A stretch of DNA of 64,000 nt from JASHPR01 sp963833885 (GTDB taxonomy: Bacteria > Actinomycetota > Actinomycetes > Streptosporangiales > Streptosporangiaceae). Location of the stretch: NCBI GenBank assembly GCA_963833885.1, contig CAWHZU010000023.1, forward strand, positions 248,001-312,000. Reading direction: 5' to 3'. A program made the translations under genes and the position numbers. Positions 18,395-26,522 of this stretch are shown piece after piece. How positions within the stretch are numbered: position 1 is the stretch's first letter; every line of letters begins with the position of its first letter. The notes under the pieces were generated by a model. The model searched no databases. It was not told the origin of the DNA and worked only from the letters and a program-made list of their open reading frames with translations.

Positions 18395-18976
18395 TTACGG
18401 TTTCCGACTGACCCCGGCGTCGGCTGAGGAGGATGTTGGGGACGAGCGTTCGGCTGCCGGCCTGGCCTTGTCCTGCACATTTTTGCCCGGCAACGGCAGG
18501 GGTCGCGGCGGCACCGGGGTGGCGACCACGATGGAGCTGATCGTCTGGCCGTAGGTGAGGAACTGGTCGAGGAGTTCTTCGAGATCGGGCACGGAGGGGG
18601 CGTGCACCTTGACAAGGAAGCAGTCTTCGCCGGTGATCCGGTGGCACTCGCTGACCTGGCCGAGCCGGCGGGCTAGCTCGGCGATCTTTGGTAGCTGGCC
18701 GGGTGCTGGCCGTATGCGGACGAACGCGGTGACCGGCAGCCCGAGAGCAGCTGGGTCGACCTCAAGGCGGTAGCCGAGGATCACCCCGGCCTGCTCCAGC
18801 CGCTGCACGCGCTCGGTCACGGCCGGGGGCGACATGCCGACGCGCCTTCCCAGGGCGGACATGGTGATACGGGGGTTGGCGTGCAGTTCGCCGAGGAGGC
18901 GCACGTTGGTGTCGTCGAGAAGCGCGATCGGTTCGGTGAAGGCAGATCCGGGCATCTGCCGTGGTTTTGCAGGCAA
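18395..18976 (-). CDS. Lrp/AsnC-family transcriptional regulator
   Basis: 193 residues. HTH: LLDDTNVRLLGELHANPRITMSALGRRVGMSPPAVTERVQRLEQAG (residues ~19-64). The RAM/ligand domain includes VTAFVRIRPAPGQL, VSECHRITGEDCFLVKVHA and LLDQFLTYGQTISSIVV. The C-terminal tail of ~40 residues is an Arg/Ser/Pro-rich extension beyond the usual ~150. A start at the internal Met (MPGSAFTEP, 18955) is possible. It is divergent from an EamA-type exporter across a palindrome-bearing gap, a classic arrangement for amino-acid-responsive export control. Confidence 0.92.
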   Translation of the reverse strand: MPAKPRQMPGSAFTEPIALLDDTNVRLLGELHANPRITMSALGRRVGMSPPAVTERVQRLEQAGVILGYRLEVDPAALGLPVTAFVRIRPAPGQLPKIAELARRLGQVSECHRITGEDCFLVKVHAPSVPDLEELLDQFLTYGQTISSIVVATPVPPRPLPLPGKNVQDKARPAAERSSPTSSSADAGVSRKP

Positions 18977-18980
18977 TGGG

Positions 18981-19030
18981 ATCAGGACACCTTCAGGTGT
19001 TTATTCACTTCTTGGCCTGATCCTATAAGA
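18981..19030. promoter_or_regulatory. Nested inverted repeats in the Lrp/EamA divergent promoter
   Basis: ACACCT-TC-AGGTGT (18987-19000) is a near-perfect hairpin-like palindrome inside a wider ATCAGG (18981-18986) / CCTGAT (19016-19021) pair. TATAAG at 19024-19029 could be the -10 of the exporter gene, about 12 bases before its GTG, so the mRNA may be nearly leaderless. The Lrp protein is the obvious candidate binder. Confidence 0.5.
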
Positions 19031-19040
19031 CTCCTTGAGT

Positions 19041-20759
19041 GTGAGCAGCGCCACGGGCGGCACAGCCGCGGCATCGCAACGATCGCTGCGGCTGGCCAGG
19101 GCAGGCCGGGCCGTGACCGGTCTGCCCCCGGCGTCATATTTCCTGACCAGTGCCGTCTTCCATTACCTGGGTCCCTCGTTCGCGGTCTTGCTGTTCGCGC
19201 ACGTCAGTGTGCTCGGCGTCGCCTGGCTGCGCATCGCAGCCGCCGGTGCCGTCTTCGCCCTCTGGCGCCGCCCCTGGCGGCTGCTCCGCACCCTCACGGT
19301 TTCCCAGCGCTGGGTCCTGCTCGAGCTGGGCGCCGTCCTGGCCGCCATGAATTCGCTGTTCTACCTGGCCATCGACCGGCTGCCACTAGCGACCGTCGGC
19401 GCCATCGAGTTCCTCGGCACCGTCGTCCTGGCCGCAGCGGGAGCCCGGACAAGAAGAAACCTCCTCGCCCTCGCCCTGGCCATCGGCGGGGTCATCGCGC
19501 TCACTGCCATACGACTGGGCGGCGAGCCCCTCGGGTTCATCTTCGCCTTCGCCAACTGCGCCGGGTTCATGCTCTACGTCACCCTCGGCCACAAGATCGC
19601 CAACATCTCCGCTGACGGCACCCGGCCCGTCCCAGGATCGATGAGCGGCATTGACCAGCTCGGCGCCGCCATGCTCATTGCCGCCGTCGTCGCCACCCCG
19701 GCCGGTCTTCCCGGCGCCATCCCGGCCTTCACCCATCCCGTCTGGCTGGCATGGGGGATCGGCGTCGGAGTGTGCTCGTCGGTGATCCCCTACGTCACCG
19801 ACCAGCTCGCCATGGCCAGGCTTCCGCGCGCCACCTTCGCCCTGATGCTCGCCCTCCTCCCGGCCGCGGCAACGGTCATCGGGCTGATCATCCTCGGCCA
19901 GGTCCCGACCCCCACGGACCTCCTCGGCATCGGCCTCGTCATCGCCGGGGTGGCGCTGCACCACAACCCGGCCCAGCAGGACCCTCCACCCACCAGTGCC
20001 GTCTCCGGCCGCCGCCGCCGAAGGGACGAGAAGAGGAGCTGGCATGCAATACGTGCGTCTGGGCCGGTCGGGGCTCAAGGTATCGCGGATCGGCCTTGGC
20101 ATGATGAGTTACGGCGACCCTTCCTGCCAGCCCTGGGCCCTGGCCGAGGACGAGGCCGAGCCCATCGTCCGGCGGGCAGCCGAGGCGGGGATAACCTTCT
20201 TCGACACCGCGGACATGTACTCCGATGGCGCGAGCGAGCAGATCACCGGGCGACTGCTCCGAAACCTCTTCCCGCGCCGCGACGACTACGTCCTTGCCAC
20301 CAAGGTCTATTACCCGACGGGACAGGGACCGAACGACCGGGGGCTGTCCCGCAAGCACATCCTGGCCAGCATCGATGCCTCGCTCCGCCGCCTCGGGACC
20401 GATCACGTCGATCTTTACCAGATTCACCGCTGGGACGACGAGACGCCAGTAGAGGAGACAATGGCAACGCTGCACGATGTGGTGCGCGCCGGCAAAGCGC
20501 GCTACATCGGTGCGTCGACCATGCGCGCCTGGCAGTTCGCCAAGGCTCAGCACACCGCCTGGGCAGCGGGCTGGACCGCGTTCGTGTCGATGCAGAACCG
20601 CTACAACCTCCTCAACCGGGAAGACGAGCGGGAGATGGTCCCACTCTGCCTCGACCAGGGCGTCGGCATCATCCCCTACAGCCCCCTCGCCCGCGGCCTG
20701 CTCGCCGGAACCCGCGAGCGCAGCGGCGAGCGGCACACCCTGCGATCCGGCACCGATGA
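19041..20759 (+). CDS. EamA/DMT-family exporter (RhtA-like) with read-through C-terminal extension
   Basis: The first ~320 residues form a ten-helix drug/metabolite transporter, with two EamA repeats such as SYFLTSAVFHYLGPSFAVLLFA, VGAIEFLGTVVLAAAGA, VWLAWGIGVGVCSSVIPYV and LLGIGLVIAGVALH. RhtA relatives export amino acids such as threonine and homoserine. The GTG at 19041 is taken as the start; a TTG at 19035 is also in frame. The expected stop near 20005-20050 is missing. The frame stays open for ~235 further codons across the downstream aldo/keto reductase gene in another frame. That tail is Arg/Pro-rich shadow sequence, so the functional product probably ends near 20010 and the stop has been lost or misread. 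Confidence 0.75.
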   Translation: MSSATGGTAAASQRSLRLARAGRAVTGLPPASYFLTSAVFHYLGPSFAVLLFAHVSVLGVAWLRIAAAGAVFALWRRPWRLLRTLTVSQRWVLLELGAVLAAMNSLFYLAIDRLPLATVGAIEFLGTVVLAAAGARTRRNLLALALAIGGVIALTAIRLGGEPLGFIFAFANCAGFMLYVTLGHKIANISADGTRPVPGSMSGIDQLGAAMLIAAVVATPAGLPGAIPAFTHPVWLAWGIGVGVCSSVIPYVTDQLAMARLPRATFALMLALLPAAATVIGLIILGQVPTPTDLLGIGLVIAGVALHHNPAQQDPPPTSAVSGRRRRRDEKRSWHAIRASGPVGAQGIADRPWHDELRRPFLPALGPGRGRGRAHRPAGSRGGDNLLRHRGHVLRWRERADHRATAPKPLPAPRRLRPCHQGLLPDGTGTERPGAVPQAHPGQHRCLAPPPRDRSRRSLPDSPLGRRDASRGDNGNAARCGARRQSALHRCVDHARLAVRQGSAHRLGSGLDRVRVDAEPLQPPQPGRRAGDGPTLPRPGRRHHPLQPPRPRPARRNPRAQRRAAHPAIRHR

Positions 20760-21018
20760 CCTACTCCGGTCCCGGGCCGAGGACTTCGATGTCATTGATA
20801 CCGTGCGTGCCATCGCCATCCAGCGGTCCCTGCCACCCGCCCAGATCGCGCTGGCGTGGCTGCTCGCCAGGCCCGGCATAAGCGCACCGATCATCGGGGC
20901 GACCCAAGCGCGTCACCTCGACGAAGCCGTCCCGGCCCTGGAAATCACCCTGACCGGCGACGAGACAGCCCAGCTCGAGGCCCAATACCGCCCGCACTTC
21001 AACGGTGAGTACACCTAG
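20044..21018 (+). CDS. Aldo/keto reductase
   Basis: This NADPH-dependent (beta/alpha)8 oxidoreductase of 324 residues has its start ATG at 20044 preceded by AAGAGGAG at the right distance. The catalytic tetrad is visible: Asp and Tyr in FFDTADMYSDGASE, Lys in YVLATKVYYPTG, His in LYQIHRWDDET. The N-terminal hairpin MQYVRLGRSGLKVSRIGLGM and C-terminal IALAWLLARPGISAPIIGAT (cofactor-binding) are typical of the AKR11/YajO-like group. It overlaps the open tail of the exporter frame, so the two may be co-transcribed. The substrate is unknown. Confidence 0.94.
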   Translation: MQYVRLGRSGLKVSRIGLGMMSYGDPSCQPWALAEDEAEPIVRRAAEAGITFFDTADMYSDGASEQITGRLLRNLFPRRDDYVLATKVYYPTGQGPNDRGLSRKHILASIDASLRRLGTDHVDLYQIHRWDDETPVEETMATLHDVVRAGKARYIGASTMRAWQFAKAQHTAWAAGWTAFVSMQNRYNLLNREDEREMVPLCLDQGVGIIPYSPLARGLLAGTRERSGERHTLRSGTDDLLRSRAEDFDVIDTVRAIAIQRSLPPAQIALAWLLARPGISAPIIGATQARHLDEAVPALEITLTGDETAQLEAQYRPHFNGEYT

Positions 21019-21064
21019 ACCACCTACTCCAATGGGGAGGGTTCGCGGGTAGCTGTAACTGCTG

Positions 21065-21096
21065 AGATGCCCGCTTGGCATCTGGTGCGGCGGGCA
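21065..21096 (+). terminator. Alternative hairpins after the aldo/keto reductase
   Basis: Two mutually exclusive stems are possible: AGATGCC (21065-21071) with GGCATCT (21077-21083), or TGCCCGC (21068-21074) with GCGGGCA (21090-21096). No U-run follows, which is usual for actinomycete terminators. It sits between the reductase stop and the GNAT start. Confidence 0.4.
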
Positions 21097-21145
21097 GTGT
21101 CGGGGCTGCGTGCCTGGTGGCCCGCTGGACGGGCATTCTGTCCTG

Positions 21146-21709
21146 GTGAGCGCTGTCAGCGAGGGGACGGAAGACGACGTGGCGTCCTGGCTGGAAATCG
21201 CGCGTGAGGTGGAGCCTTTGTTCGGGCCGATGCCTGATTTCGAATCGACGCTGCGACGGAATATCAGCCGTGGCACGGCGCTGTGTGTCCGGGATCCGAG
21301 CGGCCAGGTCCTTGGCGGGATGATGCTGCGGGCCGCGCCGTATAGGCAGATCGCGTGGCTGGCGGTCCGGTCATCGGCTCGCCGCCGGGGGGTGGGGCGC
21401 GCCCTGGTCGCCGAGGCACTGCACCGGTATCCGCCGCCGTGCGAAGTGCTGGTCGATACCTTTGGCGAGGACATCATCGAGGGTTACCCGGCGCGGCGAC
21501 TCTATGAATCCTTTGGCTTCCTGCCTGGTGAGGATCTTCCGGACGGTGCTGAGGGCGGCTCGCGCCAGCGGTTTAGGTTCATCCAGATGACAGAAGAAGT
21601 CGAGTTAGCGCCTCGCGGACGAACCGTTTCGGCTTTCGGGTGTTCTAGTCCGAGCGCTACCCGAACCGGTCCGGGTGCGGGGTGCTGTTGCCCAGACGGG
21701 AGCCGCTGA
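21146..21709 (+). CDS. GNAT-family N-acetyltransferase
   Basis: 187 residues from the GTG at 21146 (MSAVSEGTEDDVASWLEIAR). The acetyl-CoA binding motif A is IAWLAVRSSARRRGVGRALV (R-R-x-G-x-G/A). Motif B is RRLYESFGFLPGEDLPDGAEG. The last ~40 residues, after QMTEEVELAP, look unstructured and overlap the convergent neighbour by 53 bases, so the real end may have drifted. The acceptor substrate is unknown. Confidence 0.82.
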   Translation: MSAVSEGTEDDVASWLEIAREVEPLFGPMPDFESTLRRNISRGTALCVRDPSGQVLGGMMLRAAPYRQIAWLAVRSSARRRGVGRALVAEALHRYPPPCEVLVDTFGEDIIEGYPARRLYESFGFLPGEDLPDGAEGGSRQRFRFIQMTEEVELAPRGRTVSAFGCSSPSATRTGPGAGCCCPDGSR

Positions 21710-22256
21710 ACTCGACGGTCGAGTTCACAACCCGCCGCCAGAACGGCCAGATGGACGGCGTGACCCGAAGCTCGATCCCGGCGGCGGCATGCCTGCCCAC
21801 AAGATCGTCAATGACCACCCGCTCGATCGCCTCCACAGGCTCGTCGGCCACCCAGTAGCCACCCACCCCATGCGGCCGGAACACCTCGGCGGGCAGCCGG
21901 TAGGCGTACAGGCAGTCCTGCATGCGCGGCAGCCAGCCAGACTCCATGACGTGGATCCGGGTCGCCGCGCTTTGGCCAAAGAACCGCTCACGATCCTGCG
22001 CCGTGGTGGCCTGCACCGGCCAGATGCATCCCCGAGGGCAGTCCCTCGGGAACCAGAACATCGGCGCGTGGCGGGTATCGACCGCCCACACCAGCGGCGG
22101 CGCCTCTGCGTTCGTCGCCGGCGTATGCGGCCGGAGCCAGCCCAGCGAAGGATCCTCGCTGAAGTGCCACAGCGCGAACGGGCCTTCTCCCGCATACGGC
22201 GGCGCTGGCTCGCGGGCCAGCAGATGCTCCGGGTAGTCCGCGTCCATCGCTGGCAC
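21657..22256 (-). CDS. DUF6886-like protein, function unknown
   Basis: 199 residues with a distinctive N-terminal block FALWHFSEDPSLGWLRPHTP, then PLVWAVDTRHAPMFWFPRDC and PRGCIWPVQATT. This is recognisable as a conserved family (DUF6886-like, from memory) without known activity. Later blocks are LYAYRLPAEVFRPHGVGGYW and VVIDDLVGRHAAAGIELRVTP. There is no signal or membrane segment. Its 3' end overlaps the GNAT gene tail-to-tail. The assignment to a numbered family is tentative; that it is a real conserved gene is likely from its composition and motif density. Confidence 0.7.
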   Translation of the reverse strand: MPAMDADYPEHLLAREPAPPYAGEGPFALWHFSEDPSLGWLRPHTPATNAEAPPLVWAVDTRHAPMFWFPRDCPRGCIWPVQATTAQDRERFFGQSAATRIHVMESGWLPRMQDCLYAYRLPAEVFRPHGVGGYWVADEPVEAIERVVIDDLVGRHAAAGIELRVTPSIWPFWRRVVNSTVEFSGSRLGNSTPHPDRFG

Positions 22257-22336
22257 TCTCCACCGGAGGGCCGGGTTTGCAAAGGATCTGAGCTCAGCTG
22301 CGTTACGATCCGGCCAAGTATGGAAGGAACCGTCAG

Positions 22337-22933
22337 ATGAGGCTAGCGCTCGTGTCTACAAAGGGAGGGACCGGGAAGACTACGTCGGCGGTCAGCCTCG
22401 CTATGGTGCTGCACCGGCGCGGCCGCACGCTGGCAGTGGACTGTGACCCCCAGGGCTCCCTGATGAGCTGGAGCGAGGCCGCTGCGGAAGAGGGCAACTC
22501 GCTTCCCTTCACGGTGGTCAGCATGGCCACCAGAGACATACATGCACGGCTGGAGGATCTCGGCTCCGGCTACGAGCACGTCATCCTGGACACACCGCCT
22601 GGGGACCTCGGGATAATCCGCTCGGCCATCCTCGCGGCCACCATCGTCCTGGTGCCCGTCTCGCCGGCCGGGCTTGACCTGAACCGCATCAGGCCTACCT
22701 TTGAGCTCCTGTCGGAGATCTCGGTATCGCACCCGATTGAGGTCGGGGTTCTGCTGACGAAAATACGCCGCGGGACACGGTCGGCGCGGGAAGCGCGCGG
22801 AATCCTGGCCGGCCACGGTTACCCGGTGATGAAAACCGAGATCCCGCTGGCCGAGCATTTCGCTGCGGCGTTCGGCTCGGTGCCAGCAATGCTCGGCGAG
22901 TACTGGGAGCTCCTCGGCGAACTCAGGAACTGA
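22337..22933 (+). CDS. Orphan ParA/MinD-type ATPase
   Basis: 198-residue P-loop ATPase of the ParA family. The deviant Walker A with signature lysine is LVSTKGGTGKTTSAVSLAMV, at the very N-terminus. Walker A' is TLAVDCDPQGSLMSW. Walker B-like is VILDTPPGDLG. The C-terminal part contains VGVLLTKIRRGTRSAREARG. It lacks an N-terminal HTH, as in type Ib ParA proteins. AAGGAA precedes the ATG. No ParB, parS-like cluster or replication gene is nearby, so it is not evidently a partition locus. It may position another cargo or be a plasmid remnant. Confidence 0.88.
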   Translation: MRLALVSTKGGTGKTTSAVSLAMVLHRRGRTLAVDCDPQGSLMSWSEAAAEEGNSLPFTVVSMATRDIHARLEDLGSGYEHVILDTPPGDLGIIRSAILAATIVLVPVSPAGLDLNRIRPTFELLSEISVSHPIEVGVLLTKIRRGTRSAREARGILAGHGYPVMKTEIPLAEHFAAAFGSVPAMLGEYWELLGELRN

Positions 22934-23018
22934 ACCCGTCAAGAATGCGATCCGTGCTTCTGGCCGGATAAGTGCCGTGGTGAGACGTAAGGTGCGCGAC
23001 CAGGGGTAGCTGCCCGGA

Positions 23019-24149
23019 GTGCGCGGAATAAGCATCGCCGGGAGCAACACCGCGCGGTGGTTTCGATCATCCAGGCTGGCTGTCCCCTTCCGCCCCGCGT
23101 CGTCGGGTCCGGTCCGGTACTGGCAGGATCACACGCGCCTGGCGGTGAAGGGAGCTATCGCCGCCGTGGTGGCCTGGGTGCTGGCCAAGTACGCGGCCGG
23201 CCAGCCCGACCCCTACTTCGCGCCGCTGGCCGCACTGCTGGGCGTCTACCCCACGGTGGCCCGTTCGCTGCGGGAGAGCATTCAGTACATCGCCGGGTTC
23301 GTCCTCGGCGCGGCGCTGGCTGTCCCGGTCGGCCTGCTGCTGGGACCGGGAACCGCAGGCATCGCGGTGATTGTCCTGGCCGGCATGCTGATCGCCAGCT
23401 GGCGGCGGCTCGGAAACCAGAGTGCCCAGGTCACGTTCACAGCGCTGTTCGTGCTGCTGCTCGGCGGGCACCAGCCGTTGCACTACGTCACGCACCGGGT
23501 GAGCGAGGCCGCCATCGGGGTGGTTACCGGGCTGGTGATCAATATCGCTGTCTTCCCGCCGCTGCAGCTGCGCCCGGCCGAGTATGCGGTCCGGCAGTGG
23601 GGCAACGGCATTGCCGACGCCCTGGACTTCCTGGCCGACGCCGCGACAGCGCCCGGCGAGAGCGGCCAGCGCTGGCCGGAGCACGACGACCAGCTGTTCA
23701 CCTCAGCGCAGCAAGCGCGCTCGGCGGCGGGGCACGCACGGGAGAGCCTGCGGTGGAATCCGCGGGCCTCGGTCAGCCGGCGGGTGCCCCGGCCCGACAC
23801 CGCAACACTCGGCGCCCTCGAGGAGCTGACCACACGAACGCGCGCCGTCGCCGGCTCCCTGATCGACACCACCACCGAACATGCGCAGCCCCAGCTCCCG
23901 GCATCGTTCGGCAAGCAGTACGCCAGCCTGCTCCACATGATCGCCGACGCTGTCCGGCAGCTTGCCGACCAGCGGGAACACACCCCATCCGAGCAGGAAC
24001 TGGCCGCTCTTTCCGATTGCCAGCATCAGATCGAACATCATGCCGCCCGCCTCGCCGACCGCGGCGGCGGCCACATTGCCGCGCAGCGGCTCAGCCGCTT
24101 GTCGGCGGAAATGATTCGCGAGATCGCAGGCCCCACATCTGAGGGGTGA
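23019..24149 (+). CDS. FUSC-family membrane protein (aromatic acid exporter-like)
   Basis: 376 residues. The N-terminal half has about five membrane helices: GAIAAVVAWVLAKYAAG, YFAPLAALLGVYPTVARSL, IAGFVLGAALAVPVGLLLG, GIAVIVLAGMLIASW and AAIGVVTGLVINIAVFP. This includes the FUSC/ArAE pattern around 'LAALLGVYPTVARSLRES'. The C-terminal half is a helical cytoplasmic domain. The start is the GTG at 23019, though an internal start nearer the first helix is possible. Relatives export aromatic or fusaric-acid-like compounds. The substrate is unknown. It follows the orphan ParA on the same strand at 86 bases. Confidence 0.85.
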   Translation: MRGISIAGSNTARWFRSSRLAVPFRPASSGPVRYWQDHTRLAVKGAIAAVVAWVLAKYAAGQPDPYFAPLAALLGVYPTVARSLRESIQYIAGFVLGAALAVPVGLLLGPGTAGIAVIVLAGMLIASWRRLGNQSAQVTFTALFVLLLGGHQPLHYVTHRVSEAAIGVVTGLVINIAVFPPLQLRPAEYAVRQWGNGIADALDFLADAATAPGESGQRWPEHDDQLFTSAQQARSAAGHARESLRWNPRASVSRRVPRPDTATLGALEELTTRTRAVAGSLIDTTTEHAQPQLPASFGKQYASLLHMIADAVRQLADQREHTPSEQELAALSDCQHQIEHHAARLADRGGGHIAAQRLSRLSAEMIREIAGPTSEG

Positions 24150-24181
24150 ACCGGTTTTCCATGGGATGACGCGCCAGACAC

Positions 24182-24217
24182 GGATCGGCCCGCCGGCGAG
24201 AGCCGGCGGGCCGATCC
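24182..24217. terminator. Strong bidirectional hairpin terminator
   Basis: A perfect 16-bp stem (24182-24197 with 24202-24217, starting GGATCGGCCCGCC) is closed by a GAGA tetraloop. It lies between the convergent FUSC and S53 peptidase genes and can serve both. Confidence 0.85.
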
Positions 24218-24232
24218 ACTCAGCGCGATGAA

Positions 24233-26275
24233 CTAGCCGGTGATAATGCCGGCGAAGTTCGGGGAGCCGATTCCGGTGGCCTGGTCGAAGTTCCGGGTCA
24301 CCGGGTAGAACCCGTTGTTGTTTTCCAGGGGGAGCCCGAGGATGTCGTGGAAGTCCGCGGCATACGTCCGGGGGTTGTCGAACAGCGAGTAGAGAACGTA
24401 GTTGGCGTTCCCGGCGCGGCGACCGTGGAAGGCATCCCGGTCACTGAACAGGGCCGCCCACAGCGGCGCGGAGAGGCTGGTCCCACCGATGTGGAACCAC
24501 CCGGGAGCACCAGGAGTCTTGGTGAGCCCGAGACAGGCACTCTCATAGTCGGTACCGGTCGGGTTGGGCGAGACGTAGCTCGACCCGGTGCAGTACTCCG
24601 CGTAACCCGTGAGGGGATCCGCGTTGGCCGAGATGTCCGGCTCCTCGCGGCAGGCCTGGCCTGCCGACGCGAGAGCGCAGTTGCTCGGGCCGCGCACCGT
24701 GTACGCGCTGATGACACCGGGGCCCTTCTGGTAGTTCGGCATCGGCCAGAAGATGCTGTGACCGCCACCGCCCGCGCCGAAGGAACCACAGTCGACGATG
24801 CCGGTCGAAGTGGCGGTCGACGAGTCGTTCCCGCTGCAGATATTGATCGTGTTCCATACGCCCTCGCTCCCGCGGGGGTAACTCGGGTCGGCCCGGTCGC
24901 CCGGGTCGAAGGACGTGAACGAGGTGCCGCCCGTGCTGGTCACCCACGGCTGGCTGGCCGGGTCGAGTGACTGGAGCGGAGCGTGGTCACTGAATGTGCC
25001 GTCCCTGATGCACTCGAAGGCACCGGTGTCACCCGACGACGCGAACATGCTCTGGCCCTGCGCCGCCATCTGCTCGAACAGGACGTTCTCGGCCTGGGCG
25101 TAGGCCAGGCCCGCGTCCGGCTCGCACTCACCCCAGCTCGAGCTGACCGAGTCGGCGCGATCCTGGTTGGCGATCGTCGCGTACTCGTCCAGTTCGGTCT
25201 GGCCGGTCTCGTCGTTGGGTGCGTTGTAGACGATGAGGTTGCTGGTGTCTGGCGCGACCGCCAGCTCCTGCTCGATGTCGGCCTCGACCTCGTCGTCACC
25301 GCCGTACCCGTAGAAGCACGTGTCCCCGACCGGGCACTGCGAGGTGTTCGGGGCCAGCGGGCCGCCGTCGACGTTGACGTTGGAAACGGGGACCCGGTAG
25401 CCGGGGCCGTAGAACGTCTGCGCCCAGTGTGCGATGTCCGAGTGGTTGTAGGCGGAGAGCTCGAACACGGCCTCCGTGGCACCGGCGCCCTTGGCGCGCG
25501 GTCCCGCGTTGGGGGCGTTGTAGATGCCGTTGGTCTGCGACGGGGTCAGGCCGCTGCAGCCCGGGCCGCCGCCGTAGCCGTTGAACGGCCCGTTGGCCGG
25601 GATCGCCTCGAGCTCAGCCAGGGTCGTCGGATACGGGATCTCACAGCTCGGCTCGCCGCGTCCCGCCGAACTCGCCGAACTGGTCGAGCCCGAGGAGGCG
25701 AGCTGAACGGCCGGCTTCAGCCGGACGGTGTTGGTCATCCCCACCACGCCGAGCACGCTCGACGCGAGGCTGTCCGGCACCGACGCCACCGAGTCGTTGG
25801 AGAAGAACTTCTTGCCCTGGGCGTTGCGGTAGTTGTTGATCGTCGTCCCGAAGGCGGTGCCGACCTGGGCGCTGCTCCCGATCGCGCGGAGCAGGAACGG
25901 GGTGTCGGTCCCTTGCACGCTCAGGCCCTTGCCCTGCAGGTACGAGGTCACCGCCTGCACCGTGGCCCGAGACGGCGCGAACCTGGAGTCGAACTGGCCC
26001 GCGGAGAGCCACTGACCGTAGTCAGCGCTCCCCTTGGTGTACAGCCCGTCGAGCAGAGAGTTGAGCCCCTTGGCGTTTCCGGGCTGCAACACCACCTCGA
26101 CGCTCATCCGACTGGCCGACAGCTGGCCGGTCTTGGTCGCATGGATCGGCAAGTAGCTGCCCGGGATGTTTGCCATGCTCTGCGCCGTCGACGCCGACGC
26201 CGCCGTAGCTGCCGAAAGCGAACCTGCCGTAAGCACCCCGGCTATTAATAGCCCGTATCCTCGCCGGAAACGCAT
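24233..26275 (-). CDS. Secreted S53 peptidase (sedolisin/kumamolisin type), copy 1
   Basis: 680 residues: signal peptide (MRFRRGYGLLIAGVLTAGSL... ending in Ala residues, ~1-31), pro-kumamolisin activation domain (~50-190, with TPFLLRAIGSSAQVGTAFG), and a catalytic domain. Catalytic Glu and Asp are in DDEVEADIEQELAVAP, the oxyanion Asp in FASSGDTGAFEC, and the Ser in FHIGGTSLSAPLWAAL. The C-terminal calcium-site region is NFDQATGIGSPNFAG. S53 enzymes are acid-active endopeptidases that self-process. Its upstream region and whole coding sequence are paralogous to the gene at 31.6 kb, same strand. The end is set by a convergent terminator. Confidence 0.95.
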   Translation of the reverse strand: MRFRRGYGLLIAGVLTAGSLSAATAASASTAQSMANIPGSYLPIHATKTGQLSASRMSVEVVLQPGNAKGLNSLLDGLYTKGSADYGQWLSAGQFDSRFAPSRATVQAVTSYLQGKGLSVQGTDTPFLLRAIGSSAQVGTAFGTTINNYRNAQGKKFFSNDSVASVPDSLASSVLGVVGMTNTVRLKPAVQLASSGSTSSASSAGRGEPSCEIPYPTTLAELEAIPANGPFNGYGGGPGCSGLTPSQTNGIYNAPNAGPRAKGAGATEAVFELSAYNHSDIAHWAQTFYGPGYRVPVSNVNVDGGPLAPNTSQCPVGDTCFYGYGGDDEVEADIEQELAVAPDTSNLIVYNAPNDETGQTELDEYATIANQDRADSVSSSWGECEPDAGLAYAQAENVLFEQMAAQGQSMFASSGDTGAFECIRDGTFSDHAPLQSLDPASQPWVTSTGGTSFTSFDPGDRADPSYPRGSEGVWNTINICSGNDSSTATSTGIVDCGSFGAGGGGHSIFWPMPNYQKGPGVISAYTVRGPSNCALASAGQACREEPDISANADPLTGYAEYCTGSSYVSPNPTGTDYESACLGLTKTPGAPGWFHIGGTSLSAPLWAALFSDRDAFHGRRAGNANYVLYSLFDNPRTYAADFHDILGLPLENNNGFYPVTRNFDQATGIGSPNFAGIITG

Positions 26276-26445
26276 TCCCGCTCCCTCCCGGGCGTTCCGG
26301 CGCGCGCCGATGCGAACCGGAGACCACCGCCCTTTAGCCGAACTAAAGAATCTCCCGAATCACACGAGTTGTCGAGAGCCACAATCGTCCAATTTCTGCA
26401 CCCGGTCCTTTGAGGGGCCTGAACGCTGCGCCGCCCCGCTGGCCG
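26276..26445 (-). repeat. Upstream region shared by the two S53 genes (copy 1)
   Basis: About 165 bases before this S53 gene match the region before the second one (33648-33802) closely, though not exactly. Shared blocks include CGCGCCGATGCGAACCGG, CTAAAGAATCTCCCGAA, CACACGAGTTGTCGAG and GAACGCTGCGCCGCC (plus-strand readings). The similarity ends abruptly after the last block on both sides. Both copies should carry the same promoter elements. Confidence 0.75.
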
Positions 26446-26522
26446 CGCCGACATAGCAGGCCAGCCGGGCGCCGCCGTGAAAATGGGTCGCGTTGCCTGC
26501 CGGGCTGCGGAAGCCTGGCCGC

